From JAUVKT01 sp964634565 (GTDB lineage: Bacteria; Bacteroidota; Bacteroidia; Bacteroidales; VadinHA17), in the NCBI GenBank assembly GCA_964634565.1, contig CAZWLP010000005.1:11054-75053 (forward strand): a stretch of DNA of 64,000 bases. Reading direction: 5' to 3'. Numbering within the stretch: the stretch's first letter is position 1; each line of letters starts with the position of its first letter. The position numbers and the translations under genes were made by a program. The notes beneath the pieces were generated by a model. It saw nothing but the letters and a program-made list of their open reading frames with translations. It ran no database searches and was not told the DNA's origin. Positions 19,169-28,089 of the stretch are shown piece after piece.

Positions 19169-20290
19169 ATGAAAAACATTATTATTCAGGAAGTTAGGTC
19201 CAGGAAGGATCTAAGAACATTTATATATCTTCCTGAAAAGATTCACAGAAACAGGCCTGAATGGATGCCCCCCTTATTTAGTGATGAATGGGTCTTACTC
19301 GATCCGAAAAAGAACAAATCATTTTCCTATTGTGATTATATCCAGCTGCTTGCCTACAGAGGATCCACACCCGTTGGCAGGATAATGGGACTGATCAATA
19401 CAAAATACAACCAGATAAAAGGTGAGCTTACCGGGCGATTCTGCTTTCTGGAGTGTTTTAATGAAGAAGATATTTCCCATGCTCTAATAGAAAGTGTCGA
19501 GAACTGGGCGCGTAAGAGGGGAATGACTAAGATAATCGGGCCCTACGCATTCTCAGATAAGGATCCTCAGGGTTGTCAGATAAGTGGTTTCGATACCCTG
19601 TCTGTTATTGCTGCTCCAAATAATGGACCATACCTGTCCGGACTAATAGAAAAGGAAGGCTATTCCATGGAAGCTGACCTGGTGGAATATGTGGCAAAGA
19701 TACCTGATAAACTTCCGGATCTTTTTTTAAGGATAATGGAAAGGGCATCCCGTTTGGAGAACATTGAAATTATTGAGTTCAGAACAAAGAAGGAAATTAA
19801 ACCCTATATCCTTGATATACTGGAAGTCATGAATGATACCTTTTCGTCTATTTATGGATTTGTTCCTCTGACCGACAGGGAAAAACGTGAATTTGCAAGA
19901 AGGTATTTACCTATACTGGATCCGGCCTTTATTAAAGCAGCCCGGGCAGGTAAGGAGCTTGTCGGATTTGTTATAGCTATGCCAAACATAAGTAGCGGAA
20001 TGTTAAAGGCAAGGGGGAGACTATTCCCATTTGGATTTATCCATGTGCTAAGATCGCTGAAAAAAAGTACCGATCTTCTAATGTTACTTGGAGGTGTCAG
20101 AGAAAAATACAGGGGAAGAGGTATAGATGCAATAATGGGATCAAAGATTCTGGAATCGGCTGCAAAAAGCAGAATGCTAACACTCGATAGTCATCTGGTT
20201 CTGGAGAGCAACAGAAGAATGAGATCCGAGTATGAACGACTGGGTGCAGAGGTAAGTAAGACCTTCCGCATTTTTCAGAAACAGCTTTAG
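19169..20290 (+). CDS. Large GNAT-like acetyltransferase family protein
   Basis: A 373-residue protein of a Bacteroidetes-typical GNAT-like family. The N-terminal part (IHRNRPEWMPPLFSDEW) and the central KIIGPYAFSDKDPQGCQ are characteristic of these hypothetical proteins. A C-terminal acetyl-CoA-like fold is suggested by LGGVREKYRGRGIDAIMGSK, matching motif A. Substrate is unknown. I place the start at ATG 19169, because the longer frame begins at a TTG at 19124. The 77-base spacer before that TTG contains a GC-rich run and no clear promoter. Confidence 0.7.
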   Translation: MKNIIIQEVRSRKDLRTFIYLPEKIHRNRPEWMPPLFSDEWVLLDPKKNKSFSYCDYIQLLAYRGSTPVGRIMGLINTKYNQIKGELTGRFCFLECFNEEDISHALIESVENWARKRGMTKIIGPYAFSDKDPQGCQISGFDTLSVIAAPNNGPYLSGLIEKEGYSMEADLVEYVAKIPDKLPDLFLRIMERASRLENIEIIEFRTKKEIKPYILDILEVMNDTFSSIYGFVPLTDREKREFARRYLPILDPAFIKAARAGKELVGFVIAMPNISSGMLKARGRLFPFGFIHVLRSLKKSTDLLMLLGGVREKYRGRGIDAIMGSKILESAAKSRMLTLDSHLVLESNRRMRSEYERLGAEVSKTFRIFQKQL

Positions 20291-22215
20291 AACCTGAAAA
20301 TAACAGATATACCGAAAATCTCCTTAAACTGAACTTTAGGCACTTTCTTCTGGTTACCATCTGCTCCAAGTACAGGTTCTCCATCCTCATCTGTTAAAGG
20401 AATAAGAGTGTCATCGTCATATATTAGATGAGTATTTAACCGCACATCAGTAAACCAGTTCAGCTTCGCGGTAGCAATCATTTCCCAATCGATATCTATA
20501 TTCAGAGGGTTATGAATATAGTTTGTAAACAACCTTATCTCATTCGAAAGGGTAACAATATCCCAGAGCTCTGCTTTGTGCTCAATCTGAATACTCATAC
20601 CAGGCTCATGCTTTGATCGCTGATCGGCCGTCAGACCGTGCTTGGTTTGATCAATATGTACCGTGTCAGGCACAAATGTGGCCTTATAGGAAAGAGGTGC
20701 AAAGTTAATTGAGGTATTTTTGTTTGGCTTATAGTCCAATCCGAGACCGACAGTTATGGTTGCCGGATTAAAAAACTTTGAGATAACTACAGAATCATTC
20801 GGATAATTATATCCATTTGCAAGCTGAGATTTGAATAACAGCATTGCGCTGAAATCAAATTTACCAAAGGCCTTATTGCTGAACTTTGATGAAATATCAA
20901 GAACGTCGATATTTTTTCTGACATCATACTTATTACCACCGTATCCTTCCGACATAATAAGACCATATTTAAACCTTCCTATTGTGTTCCAGCTAATTTT
21001 CTTCTCCTTATTTGTATAATTAGCGCTTCCCGAAACATCAATCAGGGTAGAGATATTGCTTTCACCCCCCTTAGTCCAGTTTTTAATAATAGCCTGGTTA
21101 AAAACAAAGGAGGCTTCAGAAAAGAACTTCCAGTATTGAGGAATTATATCTATTTTTTTTGGATCAGCCAGTCTGGTATGATCAAACTTATCCACCCCCA
21201 CCCTTGCATCTGCTATCCTGGTCTCCTTATCCGGCCTCCTGAAATGGATACCTTTTTCTACAATTACACTAACGGAGTCGCGTGAGGGGCTTCCAATCCA
21301 TATCGACAATTCTTCACCCCATTCATTAATCAGCCAGAGCCTGGTCATAGGGTTTGGATAATCGCTGAGCCAGATCTCTTCAGAGCCTTCAGAGCCTGTA
21401 AAAACTACTTTAGAAGAATCTTTTCTATGTGTAAATGACCTTATTACATCCATCGCAGCCTTGATAGAATCGCCGGTCATAGGGTTATTATAATAACTGA
21501 ACGGGAAAAACTGGTTTGTACTAATAACTTCGCTCAGAGTATCCGAAATAACAAGAATTACACTATCCCTGCGAACAGATTGCCTGCTGATTCTTGTAGA
21601 GTCAGTAAAAAGGGCAGCTGAATCTGACCGGGCCAGTGTCATAGAAGAGTCTTTCCCAACAGAGATCGATGTATCTTTAGCAGGAATTACAAAATGCAGA
21701 GTATCCCAGAGATAGAAATTGCTCCTTGGTATTTTAATGTGATCCCACTCAAAGGCATTGATATACCACTCTGAAACATAAAACTGATCGTTTGTTGCTT
21801 CATAGAGATACCGTCCCATAGCCTTTCTTAAGGGATCATCAGGATTATTCCAGATAGAAACATCATTATACCATTTTGTTATATACTCTATTGCTTCACC
21901 TTCAGTAAAATCTATTTCATTTATACTATTTTGAATCAGTGAATCAAGTTTCCTGGGATCTATAGTCTCTTTAATTATAAGACCTATATCAGATTCATCA
22001 TTAAATACTCCTTCTATTGACAAGATGGGTTCCAGAGTTAAGGGTATACCAACTGTATCCTGGCTTACACTATCAGGCTTAACCAACACTGTATCTGACC
22101 TTACCACAGAAGAGTCAGCTTTAACTGTTTCCTGTGATCTTACAGTATGGGTACTGAAAAATATTATTGAAACAAACAGTATAAAAAACTCTTTACGGAA
22201 AATATACTTCCTCAT
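20287..22215 (-). CDS. DUF3078 outer-membrane beta-barrel protein
   Basis: A 642-residue protein with a signal peptide (cleavage near TVRSQ, residue ~28) and a long Ser/Asp-rich middle region. Its C-terminal ~300 residues match DUF3078: NWTKGGESNIS is the signature. Alternating beta strands and a terminal Phe (ISVIFRF) indicate an outer-membrane barrel. Its function is unknown. It converges with the GNAT gene, overlapping it by 4 bases, and is divergent from tryptophanase. Confidence 0.8.
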   Translation of the reverse strand: MRKYIFRKEFFILFVSIIFFSTHTVRSQETVKADSSVVRSDTVLVKPDSVSQDTVGIPLTLEPILSIEGVFNDESDIGLIIKETIDPRKLDSLIQNSINEIDFTEGEAIEYITKWYNDVSIWNNPDDPLRKAMGRYLYEATNDQFYVSEWYINAFEWDHIKIPRSNFYLWDTLHFVIPAKDTSISVGKDSSMTLARSDSAALFTDSTRISRQSVRRDSVILVISDTLSEVISTNQFFPFSYYNNPMTGDSIKAAMDVIRSFTHRKDSSKVVFTGSEGSEEIWLSDYPNPMTRLWLINEWGEELSIWIGSPSRDSVSVIVEKGIHFRRPDKETRIADARVGVDKFDHTRLADPKKIDIIPQYWKFFSEASFVFNQAIIKNWTKGGESNISTLIDVSGSANYTNKEKKISWNTIGRFKYGLIMSEGYGGNKYDVRKNIDVLDISSKFSNKAFGKFDFSAMLLFKSQLANGYNYPNDSVVISKFFNPATITVGLGLDYKPNKNTSINFAPLSYKATFVPDTVHIDQTKHGLTADQRSKHEPGMSIQIEHKAELWDIVTLSNEIRLFTNYIHNPLNIDIDWEMIATAKLNWFTDVRLNTHLIYDDDTLIPLTDEDGEPVLGADGNQKKVPKVQFKEIFGISVIFRF

Positions 22216-22236
22216 CCTAACTTTTGGTAGCTAATA

Positions 22237-22267
22237 ATTGAATATTCAATAAATGTGGATAATTTTG
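22237..22267 (+). promoter_or_regulatory. Candidate tryptophanase promoter
   Basis: TAATTTTG at 22260-22267 is a full match to TAnnTTTG. ATTG at 22237-22240 sits 19 bases upstream, as a 3 of 4 match to the -33 TTTG. A start near 22274 would give an unusually long ~160-base leader before tryptophanase. Confidence 0.45.
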
Positions 22268-22275
22268 CAAAAGCA

Positions 22276-22368
22276 ATGCCAAAAATAATGCATTTATTCA
22301 ATATAACGGAATTTAGGAAAGAAGAAGTATACCGTAACCTTAAAAAGAGGGACGCCTACAGCTGTTAA
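22276..22368 (+). CDS. Possible 30-codon leader ORF before tryptophanase
   Basis: An ATG at 22276 opens 30 codons ending in TAA at 22366-22368. The peptide begins MPKIMHLFNITEF and ends RDAYSC. It has no Trp, so it is not a TnaC-like tryptophan sensor of the E. coli type. The start lies almost at the predicted transcript start. It may be chance; the leader position before a catabolic gene is the only support. Confidence 0.2.
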   Translation: MPKIMHLFNITEFRKEEVYRNLKKRDAYSC

Positions 22369-22434
22369 CTATTAAAATGGCTCCAAGCCAGATATCCTTT
22401 TAATATATTTTCCTAACATTTTATTACAATAATC

Positions 22435-23811
22435 ATGAATTTACCATATGCCGAACCATTTAAAACAAAAATGGTTGAGTCAATCAGACAAAGCACACGA
22501 GAAGAACGTGAAAAGTGGATTACTGAAGCTTCTTACAATCTTTTCAATTTAAAATCAGAACAGGTATTTATTGATCTTCTTACAGACTCCGGAACAGGTG
22601 CAATGAGTGACCGCCAGTGGTCAGAGATGATGCTTGGAGATGAAAGCTATGCCGGAGCAACTTCTTTCCGGAAACTTAAATCTGCAATTAACGAGATTAC
22701 CGGATTCAAATACGTACTACCCACCCATCAGGGAAGAGCAGCCGAAAATGTACTATTCTCAGTACTGGTAAAAGAAGGCGATATTATTCCAGGAAATTCT
22801 CACTTCGATACAACCAAGGGTCATATTGAGTTCAGAAAGGCAGAAGCCGTCGACTGTACCTGCGATATAGCAGGCGACACAAAAGCCATACATCCTTTTA
22901 AGGGCAATGTCGACCTTGTAAAACTGGAAACTGTTCTGAAAAAATATCCTATCGATAAGATCCCCTTTATAATTCTGACCATTACCAATAATACAGCAGG
23001 GGGGCAACCTGTTAGCATGGAAAATATAAGGGAAAGTTCCCGACTGGCAAAAAAGTACGGAACCATGCTGATCATCGATTCTGCAAGATTTGCCGAAAAC
23101 GCATACTTTATAAAGACCAGGGAAGAAGGATATAAAGATAAATCTATCAAAGAAATAGTAAGGGAAATATTCTCGTATGCAGATGGAATGACAATGAGTT
23201 CTAAAAAGGATGCCATCGTTAATATGGGAGGCTTTATTGCTTTAAGTGATGAAAATATTTTTAAGGCAGCAGCCCAGTTTAATATTATGTTCGAAGGATA
23301 TATTACATATGGAGGTCTGTCCGGACGTGATATGAATGCTCTTGCACAGGGATTAATTGAAGGTACTGAATTTGAATTCCTGGAATCGAGAATTGCTCAG
23401 GTAAATTATCTTGGCACAGGACTTTTAAAAAACGGGGTACCCATCCAGGAGCCTGTTGGAGGTCATGCCGTATTTGTAAATGCACTCGAAATATATCCCC
23501 ATATCCCCCGCGAAGAATTCCCTGCACAGACACTGGCAATAGAATTATACCTTGAAGCAGGTATAAGAGGAGTTGAGATCGGTGCAATTATGGCCGACAG
23601 AGATCCGATTAGCAGGGAAAACAGGTATCCTGCCCTCGAACTTGTAAGACTGGCAATCCCAAGAAGAGTCTATTCGGATAATCATATGGATTACGTTATT
23701 GCAGCCCTTACCAATGTCTATAACAACAGGAATAAAATAACAGCAGGAGTGAAAATCATCGATGAGGCTCCACTGCTCAGGCATTTTACAGTTAAGCTGG
23801 AGAGATTATAA
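22435..23811 (+). CDS. tnaA: Tryptophanase
   Basis: A 458-residue PLP beta-eliminating lyase. The cofactor Lys is K258 in TMSSKKDA. Two positions separate tryptophanase from tyrosine phenol-lyase: FDTT (Asp, where the phenol-lyase has Thr) and GVEIG (Ile, where the phenol-lyase has the phenol-binding Arg). Both are of the tryptophanase type here, as is DSARFAENAYF. It converts tryptophan to indole, pyruvate and ammonia. The stop codon lies within an octamer repeat array. Confidence 0.92.
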   Translation: MNLPYAEPFKTKMVESIRQSTREEREKWITEASYNLFNLKSEQVFIDLLTDSGTGAMSDRQWSEMMLGDESYAGATSFRKLKSAINEITGFKYVLPTHQGRAAENVLFSVLVKEGDIIPGNSHFDTTKGHIEFRKAEAVDCTCDIAGDTKAIHPFKGNVDLVKLETVLKKYPIDKIPFIILTITNNTAGGQPVSMENIRESSRLAKKYGTMLIIDSARFAENAYFIKTREEGYKDKSIKEIVREIFSYADGMTMSSKKDAIVNMGGFIALSDENIFKAAAQFNIMFEGYITYGGLSGRDMNALAQGLIEGTEFEFLESRIAQVNYLGTGLLKNGVPIQEPVGGHAVFVNALEIYPHIPREEFPAQTLAIELYLEAGIRGVEIGAIMADRDPISRENRYPALELVRLAIPRRVYSDNHMDYVIAALTNVYNNRNKITAGVKIIDEAPLLRHFTVKLERL

Positions 23812-23866
23812 GATTATAAGATTATAAGATTGTAAGATTATAAGATATAAGATTGTAAGATTGCAT
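23803..23866 (+). repeat. AAGATTAT octamer tandem array
   Basis: About eight imperfect copies of an AAGATTAT-type octamer lie in tandem, with some units reading AAGATTGT and one shortened. The array begins inside the last codons of tryptophanase, so the stop TAA is part of the first unit. It ends 13 bases before the MATE -7 box. The same octamer occurs in reverse orientation at 26241-26280. Confidence 0.8.
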
Positions 23867-23878
23867 AACTATTTTGGC

Positions 23879-23886
23879 TACTTTTG
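23879..23886 (+). promoter_or_regulatory. Candidate -7 box for the MATE gene
   Basis: TACTTTTG matches TAnnTTTG and lies 30 bases before the MATE start codon. The same octamer precedes pheT. The -33 region falls in the octamer array and has no exact TTTG. Confidence 0.45.
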
Positions 23887-23915
23887 CCAACTGTTTAAAC
23901 AGATAAAGGTTTCCA

Positions 23916-25268
23916 ATGAAAGATATGACAGCTGGCAAAGAGAGTAAACTTATTCTTAAGTTTGCCCTTCCTATGCTTGCTGGCAGTGTCTTCCAGCAGC
24001 TCTATAATGTTGTTGACAGCATAATTGTCGGTAATTTTATAGGTAAAGAAGCCCTGGCTGCAGTAGGCGCTTCCTTCCCTGTGATATTTGTGCTGATATC
24101 CATGATAATAGGGTTCGCGATGGGTGTAACAATTATTATCTCTCAGTATTTCGGAGCAAAAAAATATGATAAGGTAAGGAGGGCTATTGATACCATGTTT
24201 ATCACACTCTTCTTCGCTTCAATCATTACCACAATTGCCGGGATACTTTTTAGCGAAGATATATTCCGGCTTCTGAACCTGCCGGAAGAAATTATGCCTC
24301 AGGCCCTTAGTTATCTTAATATCTACCTGCTCGGTATGGTCGGCTTCTTCGGGTTTAATGGGGTAAGTGCTATACTGAGAGGACTGGGAGACTCTATGAC
24401 CCCGCTGGTATTTCTGATGATATCGACCCTTACTAATATTATTCTTGATATCATGTTTATTGTTGTATTTAAAATGGGCATAGAAGGTGTGGCTGTTGCA
24501 ACGGTAATTTCACAGGGTGGAGCATTTATAACTGCTATTATTTATCTTAATAAGAACCATAAGCTTATCAGGTTCTCATTTAAGAACCTGGTGTTTGACA
24601 GGGAAATATTTAAACTGGGTAATAAGATAGGTCTTCCCTCGGGCTTCCAGCACACCTTTGTTGCTATTGGCATGATGGCCATTATGGGAATTGTAAATTC
24701 ATTCGGAACAGACGTAATTGCTGCTTACTCTGTTGCCAGTCGTATTGATGCTATCGCAGTAATTCCAGCAATGATTCTTTCGCAGGCACTGGCTACCTTT
24801 GTCGGACAAAACCTGGGAGCCAACAAACCTGACAGAGTAAGAACAGGCCTGATTGCCACTGTTAAAATTACCATAATCGTTACAATAGTTACCACTGCCA
24901 TTGTTGTCTTCTTTGGATCTTTCTTTATAAGAGCCTTTACTGACGACACAGAAGTAATAAGAATTGGGAATGAATATCTGACTACAGTAAGCCTCTTCTA
25001 TATCTTATTTGCAATGATGTTTATGTTTTCAGGAGTAATGAGAGGAGCCGGAGAAACAATTGTTCCAATGATTTTTACCCTGCTTTCCCTATGGCTTGTC
25101 AGACTCCCTGTTGCATGGTTCCTTTCAAACCGTATGGGCACAGAACAGGGTATCTGGTGGTCATTCCCCGTTGGCTGGGCCGTGGGCCTTACACTTGCCT
25201 GGGCTTATTATTCAACCGGGCGATGGAAAAAGAAGGTTATAATAAAACCTGAGGTTAAAATACCCTAA
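23916..25268 (+). CDS. MATE-family efflux transporter
   Basis: A 450-residue transporter with twelve predicted membrane helices. The start (LILKFALPMLAGSVFQQLYNVVDSIIVGNFIG) contains the standard MATE N-terminal pattern, repeated in the second half as GLPSGFQHT and IPAMILSQALATFVGQN. It exports drugs or metabolites using Na+ or H+ gradients; substrate cannot be predicted. Octamer arrays of opposite orientation bracket this gene and yicC. Confidence 0.92.
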   Translation: MKDMTAGKESKLILKFALPMLAGSVFQQLYNVVDSIIVGNFIGKEALAAVGASFPVIFVLISMIIGFAMGVTIIISQYFGAKKYDKVRRAIDTMFITLFFASIITTIAGILFSEDIFRLLNLPEEIMPQALSYLNIYLLGMVGFFGFNGVSAILRGLGDSMTPLVFLMISTLTNIILDIMFIVVFKMGIEGVAVATVISQGGAFITAIIYLNKNHKLIRFSFKNLVFDREIFKLGNKIGLPSGFQHTFVAIGMMAIMGIVNSFGTDVIAAYSVASRIDAIAVIPAMILSQALATFVGQNLGANKPDRVRTGLIATVKITIIVTIVTTAIVVFFGSFFIRAFTDDTEVIRIGNEYLTTVSLFYILFAMMFMFSGVMRGAGETIVPMIFTLLSLWLVRLPVAWFLSNRMGTEQGIWWSFPVGWAVGLTLAWAYYSTGRWKKKVIIKPEVKIP

Positions 25269-25376
25269 ACTATTTGCCCTTTCTTCATCCTTCGAAGCTT
25301 TAGCAAAGGAGGAGTCCTTTGCCCTATGCCTTTTCCTAATTTCTTAGTATTTTTATAGTCTACTAAAAATAAAATT
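25264..25376. repeat. Short hairpin-forming spacer between MATE and yicC
   Basis: The spacer includes an imperfect inverted repeat, TCCTTCG against CAAAGGA with an AAGCTTTAG loop (about 25289-25311). It could form an RNA hairpin after the MATE stop and looks like a dispersed intergenic element. There is no T-tract directly after it, so I do not call it a terminator. Confidence 0.35.
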
Positions 25377-26249
25377 ATGATCCGATCAATGACCGGTTTT
25401 GGTAAAACTGATACCGATATACCGGGGAAAAAAATTAGTGTTGAAATACGCACTCTTAATAGCAAACAGACAGATATCAATGTTAAGATGCCATGGCTAT
25501 ATAAGGAAAAGGAGATTGAAATCCGGAATATGCTGAGCAAGGCACTTGAAAGGGGAAAAATAGATTTCTCGATACATGTTGATATAATGGGAGATCAGAC
25601 TGTACCAAGAATCAATAAGGAAGTAGTTAAAAACTACCACGCACAATTATCAGAGGTGGCCGGTGAGCTTTATATTGATAATCCCGACCAGCTCCTTGCA
25701 ATAATAATGAGACTTCCGGAAACACTCAGATCAGAAAAGATGCAACTGGATGATAATGAATGGGTGATTCTTCAAAAATTAATAGATGATGCTCTTAAGA
25801 TGGTCAATAATTACAGGCTGGAAGAGGGTGAGGCGCTTTTGGCTGATATATCTTCGCATATTAAAAACATAGAAGCGCTACTGAAGGAAATTGAACCTTT
25901 TGAAGAGGATAGAATTAAATCTGTTAAAGAAAGACTGATGGCAGCTCAGAAACAATCAGGGACAGAAGACCTTGATATGAACCGCTTCGAGCAGGAACTA
26001 ATTTACTATCTCGAAAAACTCGATATTAATGAAGAAAAGGTACGTCTGAGAAACCATTGTAAGTACTTTATTGAAACAGCCTCAGGCGAGGAATCAAATG
26101 GTAAGAAACTGGCATTTATAAGCCAGGAGATAGGAAGAGAAATAAATACTATAGGATCAAAGGCAAATAACTCATCTATTCAGAAGTTAGTTGTCAGAAT
26201 GAAAGATGAACTTGAAAAGATAAAAGAACAATCACTTAACATCTTATAA
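25377..26249 (+). CDS. yicC: YicC-family endoribonuclease
   Basis: A 290-residue YicC/YloC protein. The start MIRSMTGFGKTD and the C-terminal FISQEIGREINTIGSKANN are diagnostic; the C-terminal half is the DUF1732 region. Family members have recently been recognised as RNases that act on RNA in stress and sporulation contexts. It is followed by gmk 37 bases later, a common pairing. The stop codon lies at the start of an octamer array. Confidence 0.92.
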   Translation: MIRSMTGFGKTDTDIPGKKISVEIRTLNSKQTDINVKMPWLYKEKEIEIRNMLSKALERGKIDFSIHVDIMGDQTVPRINKEVVKNYHAQLSEVAGELYIDNPDQLLAIIMRLPETLRSEKMQLDDNEWVILQKLIDDALKMVNNYRLEEGEALLADISSHIKNIEALLKEIEPFEEDRIKSVKERLMAAQKQSGTEDLDMNRFEQELIYYLEKLDINEEKVRLRNHCKYFIETASGEESNGKKLAFISQEIGREINTIGSKANNSSIQKLVVRMKDELEKIKEQSLNIL

Positions 26250-26280
26250 TCTTATAATCTTATAATCTTTAATCTTTAAT
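26241..26280 (-). repeat. Inverted copy of the octamer tandem array
   Basis: Three perfect CTTATAAT units followed by CTTTAAT-type variants. Read on the minus strand the unit is ATTATAAG, a rotation of the AAGATTAT octamer at 23803-23866. The array starts within the final codons of yicC and fills the spacer to gmk. Confidence 0.8.
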
Positions 26281-26286
26281 CTACAC

Positions 26287-26859
26287 ATGGAAGGCAAATT
26301 GCTTATATTTTCAGCCCCATCAGGTTCTGGCAAAACTACCATTGTCAAACATCTCCTGGCATCTGATTTAAACCTTGAATTCTCAATATCTGCTACATCG
26401 AGAGAAATAAGAGGAAGTGAGACAGATGGCAAAGACTACTACTTCTTTAGTGCTGATAAATTCAGGGAGAGAATTGACAGGGATGAATTTATTGAGTGGG
26501 AGGAGGTATATAAAGACCATTATTACGGCACTCTGAAATCAGAGATTGAAAGGATATGGAATAATGGCAATCATGTAATATTTGATGTTGATGTTATAGG
26601 AGGGATTAATTTAAAGAAGATCTTTGGAAAACAGGCACTCTCCGTTTTTATTATGCCTCCTTCAATAAACACTCTTAGTGAACGCCTGAAACAAAGGGGA
26701 ACAGACAGTATTGATAATATTGAAATGAGAATAACGAAAGCAAGTAAAGAGATTGACAGGGCAGATGAATTTGATTTGATTATTGTTAATGATAATCTTG
26801 ATGAAGCCTGCCTGAAGGCAGTTAAGGCAGTAAAAGAATTTATTGAAGATAAAAGATAA
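26287..26859 (+). CDS. gmk: Guanylate kinase
   Basis: A 190-residue guanylate kinase. The P-loop SAPSGSGKTT is at residues ~8-17, the GMP-binding region contains SATSREIRGSETDGKDYYF, and LKQRGTDS forms the lid. It phosphorylates GMP to GDP. nadD follows 7 bases after its stop. Confidence 0.96.
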   Translation: MEGKLLIFSAPSGSGKTTIVKHLLASDLNLEFSISATSREIRGSETDGKDYYFFSADKFRERIDRDEFIEWEEVYKDHYYGTLKSEIERIWNNGNHVIFDVDVIGGINLKKIFGKQALSVFIMPPSINTLSERLKQRGTDSIDNIEMRITKASKEIDRADEFDLIIVNDNLDEACLKAVKAVKEFIEDKR

Positions 26860-26866
26860 GCAGTGT

Positions 26867-27457
26867 ATGAAGACAGGGCTCTATTTCGGTTCTTTTAATC
26901 CCATCCATATTGGTCATCTTGCAATTGCAAATTATATGGTTGAAAACTCTGACCTGGGAGAGATATGGTTTGTTGTGAGTCCTCATAATCCATTAAAGAA
27001 AAAATCCAGTCTGCTGGCCGATCACCACAGGGTACGACTTGCAGAGATAGCTACAGAAGATGATGACAGGCTATTCGTTTCTGACATTGAAACAAAGATG
27101 CCACAACCATCATACACAATTGATACACTTACATGGCTGAGTGAAAAATATCCTAAAAAGGAATTTGCCCTTATTATGGGTGGAGATAATCTCAGCACAC
27201 TTCATAAATGGAAAAATGTTGATGAATTAATTAGCAAATACAGTCTGTATGTCTACCCCCGAAAAGATAAACATATTGACTATCCGCTTGAACTGGAAGC
27301 ATTGATCAAAAATGCAAAAATAAGTCTGGTTGAGGCACCCCTGATGGAAATTTCAGGTACTTTTATACGTAATTCCATAGCCAATGGGAAAGACATACGC
27401 CACTTTCTTCCACCGGCGGTATGGAATTATATTGATGAAATGAACTTCTATAAATAA
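26867..27457 (+). CDS. nadD: Nicotinate-nucleotide adenylyltransferase
   Basis: A 196-residue NadD. GSFNPIHIGHL carries the HxGH nucleotidyltransferase motif, and ISGTFIR near the end is the ISxTxxR ATP-binding motif. It makes deamido-NAD from nicotinate mononucleotide and ATP. I choose the ATG at 26867, because a longer frame starts at a TTG inside gmk. Confidence 0.94.
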   Translation: MKTGLYFGSFNPIHIGHLAIANYMVENSDLGEIWFVVSPHNPLKKKSSLLADHHRVRLAEIATEDDDRLFVSDIETKMPQPSYTIDTLTWLSEKYPKKEFALIMGGDNLSTLHKWKNVDELISKYSLYVYPRKDKHIDYPLELEALIKNAKISLVEAPLMEISGTFIRNSIANGKDIRHFLPPAVWNYIDEMNFYK

Positions 27458-27519
27458 GGAGCAAAGGGGTAAGAGCTAAGGGTGAAACTCACTCTCAACT
27501 CATTCAAACCCTGAACCAC
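27458..27519. repeat. Convergent spacer with heptamer-like repeat
   Basis: Bases 27469-27482 read GTAAGAGCTAAGGG, which on the other strand matches 13 of 14 bases of the heptamer array at 63972-63985. AGGGT at 27479 and ACCCT at 27508 could pair to form a bidirectional hairpin between the nadD and oxidoreductase gene ends. Confidence 0.4.
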
Positions 27520-28062
27520 TTATACCTTCCTGATTATCTCCATCCCCCTGTTAAGGGCATTTTCATTCATAGGAATCATATGATGATATCTCTCAGGAAG
27601 CGACTTTTTAAGTCCGAGAATCACATTATCCAGCTTAATAATGGGCTTAACCTTTAAAAATCCGCCCAGCACTATCATATTAAATGTCTTGGTGCTTTCG
27701 AGCTTTGCAGATTCTTCAGCTGCATCAACCCTGAAAATATTTATATCCTTTCTTTCAGGATGCCTGCTTATTCCATTGCTATCATAGATAAGTGTTCCTC
27801 CCGGTTTTACAGCCTTCTCAAATTTATCCATAGACTGTTGATTGAGAATAATAGCTGTATCAAAAACACGGATAATTGGGCTGCTAATTCTCTCCTCACT
27901 TAATATTACTATAACGTTTGCTGTACCACCCCTCATCTCCGGTCCGTACGAAGGCATCCAGCTAACTTCCATATCCTGCATAATACCTGAATAGGCCATA
28001 ATTTTACCCATCGAGAGTACACCCTGTCCTCCAAATCCTGCAATTATTATTTCTTCGGTCAT
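27520..28062 (-). CDS. 2-oxoacid:ferredoxin oxidoreductase, gamma subunit
   Basis: A 180-residue gamma-type subunit starting TEEIIIAGFGGQGVLSMG, the family signature, with SYGPEMRGGTANVIV following. It forms an oligomer with the alpha and beta subunits upstream and binds part of the CoA/2-oxoacid site. It is last in the operon, 27 bases after the beta subunit. Confidence 0.9.
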   Translation of the reverse strand: MTEEIIIAGFGGQGVLSMGKIMAYSGIMQDMEVSWMPSYGPEMRGGTANVIVILSEERISSPIIRVFDTAIILNQQSMDKFEKAVKPGGTLIYDSNGISRHPERKDINIFRVDAAEESAKLESTKTFNMIVLGGFLKVKPIIKLDNVILGLKKSLPERYHHMIPMNENALNRGMEIIRKV

Positions 28063-28089
28063 AAGATTCAGTTTTTTAAATTGTTAATT

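Noticed and set aside
22435..23811. Tyrosine phenol-lyase instead of tryptophanase
   Set aside because: The position of the phenol-binding Arg is Ile (GVEIG) and the Thr of the phenol-lyase is Asp (FDTT), so tryptophanase fits better.
23803..23866. CRISPR array
   Set aside because: The unit is only 8 bases with no spacers and no cas genes nearby.
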